From: Pantoea sp. Ap-967
GTDB taxonomy: Bacteria > Pseudomonadota > Gammaproteobacteria > Pseudomonadales > Pseudomonadaceae
Length of the DNA stretch: 64,000 nt
Direction of reading: 5' to 3'
Assembly (NCBI RefSeq): GCF_011752565.1
Contig: NZ_VWXK01000016.1
Span: 83,437-147,436, forward strand
Part shown: in pieces, positions 37,301 to 42,206 of the stretch
How the letters are laid out: each line of letters starts with the position of its first letter
How positions within the stretch are numbered: position 1 is the stretch's first letter
Notes under the pieces: model-generated
Seen by the model: the letters and a program-made list of their open reading frames with translations, nothing else
What the model was told of the DNA's origin: nothing
The model's database searches: none
Position numbers and translations under genes: made by a program

Positions 37301-38310
37301 TGGCCGCGCAGTGGCTGCAGCGCTACCCGGGCATTGGCCTGGTGAACGCCTACGGCCCGGCGGAGTGCTCCGACGACGTGGCGTTCTTCCGCGTCGATGC
37401 CGCCTCGACCCGTGGCAGCTACCTGCCGATCGGCACGCCGACCGACAACAACCGCTTGTACCTGTACGGCGAAGACCAGGCCCTGGTGCCACTGGGGGCT
37501 GTGGGTGAGCTGTGTGTCGCCGGCACCGGTGTTGGTCGCGGTTATGTCGGTGACCCGGTGCGCACGGCACTTGCGTTCATCCCGCACCCGCACGGGGCGC
37601 CAGGCGAGCGCCTGTACCGCACCGGCGACCTGGCGCGCCAGCGCCCGGACGGGGTGCTGGAGTATGTCGGGCGGATCGACCACCAAGTGAAGATTCGTGG
37701 TTACCGGATCGAGCTGGGCGAGATCGAGGCGCGCCTGCACGAGCAGACGGAGATCCGCGACGCTGCGGTGGGCGTGCAGGAAGGCGTCAACGGCAAGCAC
37801 TTGGTCGGCTACCTGGTGGCACACCAGGGCGTCGAGGCCGATGCCGCGCTGTTGGAGCAGGTCAAGCAACGCCTGCGCGCCGAGCTGCCGGAGTACATGG
37901 TGCCGCTGCACTGGGGCTGGTTCGCCAGCCTGCCGCACAACGCCAACGGCAAGCTCGACCGCAAGGCCCTGCCGGCCATCGACATCGGCGGGCAGCACAG
38001 CCAGGCTTACCTGGCGCCGCGTGATGAGCTGGAGCAGACCCTGGCGGGTATCTGGGCCGATGTGCTCAAGGCCGAGCGGGTAGGCGTGCACGACAACTTC
38101 TTCGAACTGGGCGGGCATTCGCTGCTGGCCACGCAGATCGCATCGCGGGTGCAGAAGCAGTTGCAGCTGAACGTGCCGCTGCGGGCGATGTTCGAGTGCA
38201 GCACGGTGGAGGAGTTGGCCGAGTATGTGCGTGGGCTGCAGGACAGTGCGCTGGATGACGACAAGGTCGACCGGCTCAGTGACCTGATGGCCGAGCTTGA
38301 AGGGCTGTAG
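25369..38310 (+). CDS. pvdL: Pyoverdine chromophore NRPS PvdL
   Basis: PvdL (4313 residues) starts pyoverdine synthesis by joining a fatty acyl group, L-Glu, D-Tyr and L-Dab. Domain order: fatty acyl-AMP ligase (about 1-570; LQYTSGSTALPKG at 171) and carrier Ser615; module 1 with condensation HHIVADG at 802, adenylation YTSGSTGQPKG near 1271 and carrier Ser1659; module 2 with HHIVTEG at 1851, adenylation near 2326, carrier Ser2729 (GGDS) and epimerase HHLVVDG at 2902; module 3 with HHILIDA at 3372, adenylation near 3852 and carrier Ser4251. There is no thioesterase, so the chain passes to another synthetase. Pocket residues of the third A domain read D-I-W-E-L-T-A-D-D, the diaminobutyrate code; the first has Arg in the pocket, fitting Glu. 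A PvdS box is upstream. Confidence 0.97.
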   Translation: MTDAFELPLSLVQALAQRAAHTPDRIALRFLADAPGEQAVLSYRELDARARTIAAALQARAGFGERAVLLFPSGPDYVAAFFGCLYAGVIAVPAYPPESSRTHHQERLLSIIDDAEPRLLLTVAALQESLQGLEALAGANAPELLAVDGLDPALADRWQAPVLKGDDIAFLQYTSGSTALPKGVQVSHGNLVANEQLIRSGFGIDLNPDDVIVSWLPLYHDMGLIGGLLQPIFSGVPCVLMSPGYFLARPLRWLQAISEYGGTISGGPDFAYRLCSERVSEAALAGLDLSKWRVAYSGSEPIRQDSLDTFAGKFAACGFQASSFFASYGLAEATLFVSGSRRGQGIGALELDAEAFAANRAENGTGSVLMSCGYPQPGHAVRIVEPQRLEVLADNLVGEIWAGGPSIALGYWRNPEASARTFVEMDGQTWLRTGDLGFMRDGEVFVTGRLKDMLIVRGQNLYPQDLEKTLEREVEGLRKGRVAVFAVDDQGEEGIGVAVEISRNVQKAVQPQALIKTLRQVIADACRQAPAAVLLLNPGALPKTSSGKLQRSACRLRMNDGSLDCYARFPMPAEQAQASAVGDGLQARIAGIWREVLKVEAVAADDHFLLLGGNSIAATQATARLADELGIHLGLRTLFEAPQLADYSAAVAAILAAGGAQAQAIAAQDRATALPQSLAQNRLWLLWQLQPQSAAYNIPAGLKLRGELDPAALQAAFQALVARHESLRTVFSEQDGQALQQVLPEQPFNLQRLDLEGLAAEDVAARREDEAQQPFDLTQGPLLRVTLVRLDDEDHQLWVTLHHIVADGWSLNILLDEFAKLYAAQCQGLEAKLAPLTLGYADYGNWQRQWLAEGESARQLDYWKTALGDELPVLDLHPDQPRTSQPSNRAARYSLKVPATLSDALEGLARDQQASLFMVLLAAWQGLLHRYTGQADIRVGVPNANRPRQETQGMVGFFINTQVLRAQLDGRLPFAQLLAQVRQATLGAQANQDLPFEQLLEALPEAREQGLFQVMFNHQQRDLSALRRLPGLLAEELPWHSREAKFDLQLHSEQDHQGRLSLAFDYAAERFDAATVKRLAQHLLALLEQVSAQPQLALGEVQLLGAQGREQLLAWGQAPAPAPQRLLVEQLNEQARLTPQRTALVWEGGSLDYAELHQQANRLAHYLRDKGVGPDTCVAIAIERSPQLLVGLLAILKAGGAYVPLDVDYPAERLAYMLNDCQASLLLSHSSLLGTLPQVEGVSAIALDQLHLDSWPSQAPGLHLHGDNLAYVIYTSGSTGQPKGVGNTHAALAERLQWMQATYALEPSDVLMQKAPISFDVSVWECFWPLVSGCQLVLAGPGEHRDPQRIAALVQQHGVTTLHFVPPLLQVFVQEPLAAGCSSLRRLFSGGEALSAALRDRVLQVLPQVQLHNRYGPTETAINVTHWHCQAEDGLRSPIGRPLGNVLCRVLDEELELAAPGVPGELYLGGAGLARGYLGRPGLTAERFVPQADGNGERLYRSGDRARWQVQAQALEYLGRLDQQVKVRGFRVEPEEVQACLLAQPGVEQALVLIHKDAVGAQLVGYYSGPAQAPQLLAALAEQLPAYMVPAQLLALAHMPLGPSGKVDRKALPAPVWQQREHVEPQTALQQQVAAIWREVLNLPQVGLHDDFFALGGHSLLATQIVSRTRQACDVELPLKELFEASELGAFCERIAQIRAAGGHNQQGEITRVDRRQAVPLSYSQQRMWVLWQMEPDSPAYNVGGMARLRGTLHVDAFERALQALIVRHETLRTTFPSIDGVPYQCVADDSGLQLHWQDFSALPADARQQRLQQLADDQAHQPFDLERGPLLRACLAKTEEREHFFVLTLHHIVTEGWAMDIFARELGELYEAFVDERESPLAPLPVQYLDYSVWQRQWLEGGEGARQLAYWKARLGDEHPVLALPADRPRPAVQSHRGELFRFDLDPALVARVHAFNSQRGLTLFMTMTATLAALLHRYSGQRDLRIGAPVANRIRPESEGLIGAFLNTQVLRCELDGQMSAAALLEQVRQAAIEGQSYQDLPFDQLVDALQPPRSSAYNPLFQVMCNVQRWAFQQSRELAGMQVDYLVNDASATKFDLYLEVTDLDGRLGCCLTYSRDLFDEPRIARMAEHWQQLLIGLLDNPEQRLCELPMLLDAEQQVLIGQLQGEHDFALDQTLHGLFAEQAARTPNAGALTFAGEHMSYAELDQQANRLARALRERGVGPQVRVGLALERSLPMVVGLLAILKAGGAYVPLDPEYPLDRLRYMIEDSRIGLLLSQRALLDTLGELPAGVARWSLEDDAAHLSAYSDAPLDNLNLPQHAAYLIYTSGSTGKPKGVVVSHGEIAMHCQAVIDAFGMRSDDCELHFYSINFDAASERLLTPLLCGARVVLRAQGQWGAEEICQLVREQQVSILGFTPSYGSQLAQYLAGEGAALPVRLVITGGEALTGEHLQRIRQAFTPQQFFNAYGPTETVVMPLACLAPEVLPADAGSVPIGRVIGARTAYILDEDLALLPQGGIGELYVGGAGLAQGYHDRPGLSAERFVADPFSHDGGRLYRTGDLVRLRTDGLVEYIGRADQQVKIRGFRIELGEIESRLQEHADVDEAVVVALDLPGGRQLVGYLVCKQVAGDSEAQARLREAVKVHARQHLPDYMVPAHLVLLDSLPLMGNGKLDRRALPAPDLEQAQQHYQAPANELEEQLAQVWREVLNLPRVGVQDNFFELGGDSILSIQVVSRARQLGLQFTPRDLFQHQTIQTLAAVVSRSAAPSTIEQGQRQGHSGLTPIQHWFFDSDVVQPQHWNQAVLLQARQALDSATLENALHALVAHHDSLRLRFSQGQAAFAEQPAAQLLWTAAVADFDDCQALYTDVQRSLDLEQGPLLRALLVSDGQGAQRLLLAIHHLVVDGVSWRVLLEDLQALYRGQPLAAKTHAMADWAARLASYAGSDSLRDELGWWQGQLGSVRHELPCDHPQGGNLHRHAQTLAIGLDVEQTRQLLQQAPAAYHTQVNDLLLTALARTLCRWSGDQQVLVQLEGHGRDGLFEDMDLTRSVGWFTNAYPLRLNPQAGEDDAARAASIKSIKEQLRQVPHKGQGYGVLRYLADEAGRESLAALPQARITFNYLGQFDQQFDQAALFQPLDAPAGLAHDLDAALPNWLSVDGQVYGGALQLRWTFSRERYDEQTIAQLAEAYRQELLALVGHCLAEGNGSFTPSDFPLAHLSQAQIDALPVAASQIEDVYPLTPMQEGMLLHTLLEPGTGLYYMQDRYRINSALDPQRFAQAWQAVVARHEALRASFSWNAGETMLQIIHKPGHTPVDYQDWRGLDGDAQEARLQALHKQEREAGFELLREAPFHLRLVRVDEERYWFMMSNHHILIDAWCRSLLMNDFFELYQALGEGRQAQLPVPPRYRDYIGWLQRQDLAEARRWWQANLAGFERATALPSDRPLRNDHAGDGMVVGDCYTRLEVSDGVRLRELAQAHQLTINTFAQAAWALVLARYSGERDVAFGVTVAGRPVSLPQMQRTVGLFINSIALRVQLPEPGQRRSVRQWLQGLLERNMELREYEYLPLVAIQECSELPKGQPLFNSLFVFENAPVETAVLDHAQHLNASSDSGRTHTNFPLTAVCYPGDDLGLHLSFDQRYFDYPTVERLLAEFKRLLLALVQGFDGEVSALPLLGEEEQRFLLEGCNRSERAYPLEQSYVALFEAQVAAHPERTVARCLDASYDYAGLNLAANRLGHALVAAGVGIDQPVALLAERGLPLLGMIVGSFKAGAGYLPLDPGLPSARLQRIVELSRTPVLVCSAACAAQARQLLGELAGVAQPQLLVWEDIQASSVASHNPGIHSGPDNLAYVIYTSGSTGLPKGVMVEQRGMLNNQLSKVPYLALSEHDVIAQTASQSFDISVWQFLAAPLFGAKLEIVPNAIAHDPQGLLAHVQATGISVLESVPSLIQGMLASDHQALSGLRWMLPTGEAMPPELAAQWLQRYPGIGLVNAYGPAECSDDVAFFRVDAASTRGSYLPIGTPTDNNRLYLYGEDQALVPLGAVGELCVAGTGVGRGYVGDPVRTALAFIPHPHGAPGERLYRTGDLARQRPDGVLEYVGRIDHQVKIRGYRIELGEIEARLHEQTEIRDAAVGVQEGVNGKHLVGYLVAHQGVEADAALLEQVKQRLRAELPEYMVPLHWGWFASLPHNANGKLDRKALPAIDIGGQHSQAYLAPRDELEQTLAGIWADVLKAERVGVHDNFFELGGHSLLATQIASRVQKQLQLNVPLRAMFECSTVEELAEYVRGLQDSALDDDKVDRLSDLMAELEGL

Positions 38311-38335
38311 CCCCAAAGGCCCTGCGCCACAAACC

Positions 38336-38436
38336 TTGTAGGAGCGAGCAAAGCTCGCGATGGGCTGCAAAGCAGCCCCAGCGTCGCCTGGCACCGGCCC
38401 TGCCGGTGTTCGCGAGCTGCGCTCGCTCCTACGGGG
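38336..38436. repeat. Class A REP pair after pvdL
   Basis: TTGTAGGAGCGAGCAAAGCT (38336) faces TTCGCGAGCTGCGCTCGCTC (38409) with CTACGG to 38436. It fills the gap between the convergent ends of pvdL and dsbG, with GGGCTGC-AAA-GCAGCCC (38362-38378) as a further small hairpin. It is a likely two-way transcript end. Confidence 0.8.
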
Positions 38437-38459
38437 GGCCGGTACAGGCAACCGCGCTG

Positions 38460-39218
38460 TCAGCGTTTACCGAGGATTTTTCCGAGCAGTTCCGGGCGTG
38501 GCGCCCCTTGCTGGCTTTGCAGGTTGCCCTGCTCATCCTGGTAGAAAATCGCCGGCGTTGCCTGCAGCCCCATCTCTTCCATCAACGCCATGTTGCTCGC
38601 CAACTTCTGCTGCACCGCCTCCGGCACTTTCTCCAGCGGCTTCAGGCTGCTCGCCTTGCCGGCCTTCTCGTGCTCATGCAACGCCTTGGCCGGGTCCTTG
38701 GCCGCCAGCAGTGCGGCCGACTTGCCCGGGCTGTCTTCGCGGATGATACCCACCATGATATGGCGCAGCTGCACCTTGCCCGATTCCACCCATGGCCGCG
38801 CCTGTTCCCAGAACATGTTGCAATACGGGCAGTTCGGGTCGCTGAACAGATAGACCTTGCGCGGCGCGTCGGCCTTGCCGTCGGCGATCCAGGCGGTTTT
38901 CTCCATCTTCGCCCAGATTTCCTTGCTCATCGGTGCATACACCAGTTTTTCCAGCGGCTCGGCGCTGAGGTCCTTGCCCTGTTCGTCGAACAGGCTGCCC
39001 ACCAGCACGTGCTTGCCGTCTGGGGTCAGGTACAGGGCCAGGCCGTTGTTCTGGTACTCGGCGGCGTAACCGCGCAGGCCGTTGGGCGCATCGAAGCTGC
39101 CCTTGATCACGGCGCCCTTGGCCTGCAGTTGTTGAATGGCCTTGGGCAGGTCTTCAGCCTGCACCAGCGGCGCGGCCAGCAGGGCCAGGGACAGGGGGAG
39201 CAGGGCAGTCATTCGCAT
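38460..39218 (-). CDS. dsbG: Thiol:disulfide interchange protein DsbG
   Basis: A periplasmic thioredoxin-fold protein of 252 residues with signal peptide MRMTALLPLSLALLAAPLVQA, an N-terminal dimerisation domain and the active site CPYC in the context FSDPNCPYCNMFW. A TPAIFY cis-proline region follows. DsbG-type proteins isomerise disulfides or rescue oxidised cysteines and are kept reduced by DsbD, encoded in the same operon. It is the last of three genes (dsbD-tlpA-dsbG), two bases after the tlpA stop. Confidence 0.88.
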   Translation of the reverse strand: MRMTALLPLSLALLAAPLVQAEDLPKAIQQLQAKGAVIKGSFDAPNGLRGYAAEYQNNGLALYLTPDGKHVLVGSLFDEQGKDLSAEPLEKLVYAPMSKEIWAKMEKTAWIADGKADAPRKVYLFSDPNCPYCNMFWEQARPWVESGKVQLRHIMVGIIREDSPGKSAALLAAKDPAKALHEHEKAGKASSLKPLEKVPEAVQQKLASNMALMEEMGLQATPAIFYQDEQGNLQSQQGAPRPELLGKILGKR

Positions 39219-39220
39219 GT

Positions 39221-40057
39221 TCAGTTTCCTTGTGCGGCAGGGGCGGGCGCGCTGGCCCGGTCGAAAGGTTCCAGGGCGTGGCGCAGGCTGGCCCGCGACA
39301 GTTCGCCCAGATGGCTGCCGACCAGCCGGCCATCGGCGTTGTAGAACAGTGTGGTGGGCAGTGCCATCGAGCCGACCCGCTGGGCGAGGGTGCCGGTGCC
39401 GTCGAACAGCACATGGGTCAGGCTAAGGCCGGTGGTGGCAAGAAAGGTGCTGACGTTTTCCGGCGTTTCGCCCTGGTTGACGAACAGGAACGTCACATGG
39501 GGGTACTCACCCTGGGCCTGTTGCAGCACCGGCATCTCCCTGCGGCAGGGCGGGCACCAGGTGGCCCAGAGGTTGATGACCAGTGGCTTGCCGCGGTATC
39601 TGTGCAGCTCGACCGACTGGCCTGTGGCATTGCGCAAACTCACTTCCGGCAGCGCGGTGCCTTTGCTGTACAGGTGGCTGCCCATGCTTGCCAGGCCCCA
39701 GAACAGCGCGCCGCTGAACACTGCCCAGCCCAGTGGCCGGCGCAGGCCAGGCTGGCGCCAGCCTTGCCAGAGCGTGGCAAGCACGATACCGACCAGGCCG
39801 GACCAGAGCAGGAAGCCACCGTCACGGATGTCGATGACCTGCAGCAGGTCATCGCGGTACATCGGCCAGTAGGCCAGCACGAAGCCGATGCGTGCGCACA
39901 GCAGGCCAACCAGGAACAGGTTGAACAGCGCCGACTCCGGGCTTTGGCCGCCGCGCCGGGCAACCCACCAGCCGACCAGGCAGGCGATGCCCAGGGCCGT
40001 GAGCATCAGCAGGTGGTTCAGGGCCATGGTCAGCGGCCCGAGGGTGATGGTCAGCAT
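39221..40057 (-). CDS. TlpA/DsbE-like thioredoxin with an Lgt-like membrane N-terminus
   Basis: A 278-residue protein in two parts. Residues 1-130 form about four membrane helices resembling the start of prolipoprotein diacylglyceryl transferase (LCARIGFVLAYWPMYRD). Residues 135-265 are a TlpA-type thioredoxin domain with NLWATWCPPCRREMPVL and the cis-proline region MALPTTLFYNADG. It would be a membrane-tethered periplasmic thiol reductase receiving electrons from DsbD. The start overlaps the dsbD stop by one base. Confidence 0.82.
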   Translation of the reverse strand: MLTITLGPLTMALNHLLMLTALGIACLVGWWVARRGGQSPESALFNLFLVGLLCARIGFVLAYWPMYRDDLLQVIDIRDGGFLLWSGLVGIVLATLWQGWRQPGLRRPLGWAVFSGALFWGLASMGSHLYSKGTALPEVSLRNATGQSVELHRYRGKPLVINLWATWCPPCRREMPVLQQAQGEYPHVTFLFVNQGETPENVSTFLATTGLSLTHVLFDGTGTLAQRVGSMALPTTLFYNADGRLVGSHLGELSRASLRHALEPFDRASAPAPAAQGN

Positions 40058-41793
40058 CAGCCTTGGCTCCGGGTTTGGGTCCAGTGTTGCAGGAACGCGG
40101 CTGGGTCCACTTCGCCGGTGATGCGCCGTGCGCGGCGTTCATCGCCCTCTGGGCCGAGCCAGAGGATACTGGGCGGGCCGGGAACCTGGTAGCGCTGCAG
40201 CAGGGCGCGGCTGGCGGGTGAGTCGGCGGTGACGTCCAGGCGCAGCAGGTGCACGCCGGCCAGGCTTGCCTGCACGTCGGGGCGCGTGAACACCTGTTTT
40301 TCCATGACCTTGCACGACACGCACCAGTCGGCGTAGTAATCGACCATCACCCATTGGCCACGGGCCTTGGCGGCATCCAGTTCGCGCTGCAGGGCCTCGG
40401 GGCTGCTGACGGTAACGAAGTGTTCATCGGCTGGTTGGGCAGCGACTGCCCCGGCGCCGCCGGTGAACGGGCGCAGCGGCTGCCACAGGTTATCGCCACC
40501 GGCGGCGGCGCCCACCAGCAGCAGGCCGCCCCACAGTGCGCCGAGCAGCGGCGCCGCACGCAGGGCCGGCAGGCGCTGCAGGGCAGGCCAGGCGGCCCAG
40601 CCCAGGGCGATCAGCCAGGCACCGCTCAGGGCCAGCAGCAGCGGTGCGGCGAGCAGGCTGCGCACGGTGTACAGGGCCATGGCCAGGAACACGAAACCGA
40701 ACACGCCCTTGACCCGGTTCATCCACGCGCCGGGGCGTGGCAGGTAGCGGTTGCCCAGGGTCACCAGCAACAGCAGCGGCACGCCCATGCCCAGGCCCAG
40801 GCTGAACAGCACAAGCGCACCTTGCAGCACGTCGCCACTCTGCGCGATGTACAGCAGTGCGCCGGCCAGCGGCGCGGTCATGCACGGGCCGAGCAACAGG
40901 CCCGACAGCGCCCCGAGCAGCGCGGCGCCATACAGGTTGCCGCCCTGGGTACCCTGGCCTGCGCGGTCTAGACGGTCACGCAGGGCGGCGGGCAGTTGCA
41001 GCTCGAAGGCACCGAACATCGGCAAGGCCAGCAAAATGAACAGGCCCGCCAGGCTACCCAGCAGCCAAGGTTGTTGCAGCCATGCTTGCAGGCTGGCGCC
41101 CAGCAGGGCAGCGACCACGCCCAGGGCGGCATACACCAGCGCCATGCTCAGCACGTAGGTGCCGGCCAGCAGCCAGCCGCGGCGGGCGCTGGCGCCGTTG
41201 CCCAGCACCAGCCCGGCGAGAATCGGCAGCATGGGCAGCGTGCAGGGGGTGAAGGCCAGCAACAGGCCCAGGCCAAAGAAGGCCAGCAGGCTCCAGGCCA
41301 GGTTACCGCTCTGCAGGCCGCTGGCCAGGGCCTGGTCGCTGGCTTGGGCGCCGGTTTGTTCACTGGCGGGCGCGGCGGCCGGGGTGGCGCTGCCGCCCAG
41401 CTCGATGACGGTGGTTTGCGGCGGATAGCACAACCCGGCATCGGCGCAGCCTTGCCAGCCCAGGCGCAGCTGGCCCTGGGCATTGGCCGGAACCTGCAGT
41501 TCAAGCTGTTCGCGGTACACCGTGCTGTCGCCGAAGAATTCGTCATGGTGGTTCAGGCCGGGGGGAAGCGGTGGCTGCTGGTCGGCGGCCAGGCCGTCGA
41601 ACTTCAGGCGCTTCTGGTACAGGTAGTAGCCCGGCTTGATCTGGAAATACAAGCGCATCTGGCCGTCGGACTGGCGGTCGTGGGTCAGCACGAAGGCCTG
41701 GTTCACCGGCAGGAAATCGGGCTTGGCGTCGAACGGGTTGGCGTGCAGGGGGCCAGCCAGCAGGAACATCAGCAAGATCAGAAATGCGCGCAT
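40057..41793 (-). CDS. dsbD: Protein-disulfide reductase DsbD
   Basis: DsbD carries electrons from cytoplasmic thioredoxin to periplasmic thiol proteins. The 578-residue protein has a signal peptide (MRAFLILLMFLLAGPLHA), an N-terminal alpha domain with the redox pair around GCADAGLCYPPQ, eight membrane helices (including FTPCTLPMLPI and LGPCMTAPLAG), and a C-terminal thioredoxin domain with DWCVSCK. It heads the dsbD-tlpA-dsbG operon. Confidence 0.95.
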   Translation of the reverse strand: MRAFLILLMFLLAGPLHANPFDAKPDFLPVNQAFVLTHDRQSDGQMRLYFQIKPGYYLYQKRLKFDGLAADQQPPLPPGLNHHDEFFGDSTVYREQLELQVPANAQGQLRLGWQGCADAGLCYPPQTTVIELGGSATPAAAPASEQTGAQASDQALASGLQSGNLAWSLLAFFGLGLLLAFTPCTLPMLPILAGLVLGNGASARRGWLLAGTYVLSMALVYAALGVVAALLGASLQAWLQQPWLLGSLAGLFILLALPMFGAFELQLPAALRDRLDRAGQGTQGGNLYGAALLGALSGLLLGPCMTAPLAGALLYIAQSGDVLQGALVLFSLGLGMGVPLLLLVTLGNRYLPRPGAWMNRVKGVFGFVFLAMALYTVRSLLAAPLLLALSGAWLIALGWAAWPALQRLPALRAAPLLGALWGGLLLVGAAAGGDNLWQPLRPFTGGAGAVAAQPADEHFVTVSSPEALQRELDAAKARGQWVMVDYYADWCVSCKVMEKQVFTRPDVQASLAGVHLLRLDVTADSPASRALLQRYQVPGPPSILWLGPEGDERRARRITGEVDPAAFLQHWTQTRSQG

Positions 41794-42206
41794 GTCTTCG
41801 CCTTGGCAGTACAGAAAGTGGGGTCATGCTGGCTGGGGTGGATTAACCCAAGGTTAACCCTGGATGGTTGGCGTGGCACGTGTAGCGCCTGTGAGATCGC
41901 GCGCCGCCTACATCAGTATCGGCCCGTAGGAGCGAGCGCAGCTCGCGATGCGCCGCGCAGGCGGCGCTCGATCTCGCAACCGATAAAAATGCAATGCCGT
42001 ACACATCGCCCTTCCAACGCTAATCCCCTCGTCACACCGCGACATACTGTCGACTTGACTTTGCTTCTATCCACATCCTTGTTGTAAAGTTGACGTAGAA
42101 GTCAGTTTTTTCTGACTCGCGCGACAAGGTTCTAACCCTTCCGAGTCCCCCGCACAAGAATCAAAAAAAAACATGGGCAGCCCCCTTGCTGCCCAGAGGA
42201 TCGAGC
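41794..42206. other. Intergenic region with a REP and a truncated inverted partner
   Basis: TAGCGCCTGTGAGATCGCGC (41883-41909) is the outer end of a class A REP whose inner half is missing. After 16 bases a full plus-oriented REP runs from about 41925 to 41977. This looks like a composite element reduced by deletion. From 41978 to 42206 the sequence becomes AT-richer and probably holds the promoter of the molybdoenzyme operon. A short perfect inverted repeat AGTCAG-TTTTTT-CTGACT lies at 42100-42117. I see no gene here. Confidence 0.65.

Noticed and set aside
38200..38310. Possible thioesterase at the end of PvdL
   Set aside because: The protein ends about 60 residues after the last carrier serine with a short acidic helix; there is no GxSxG hydrolase domain.
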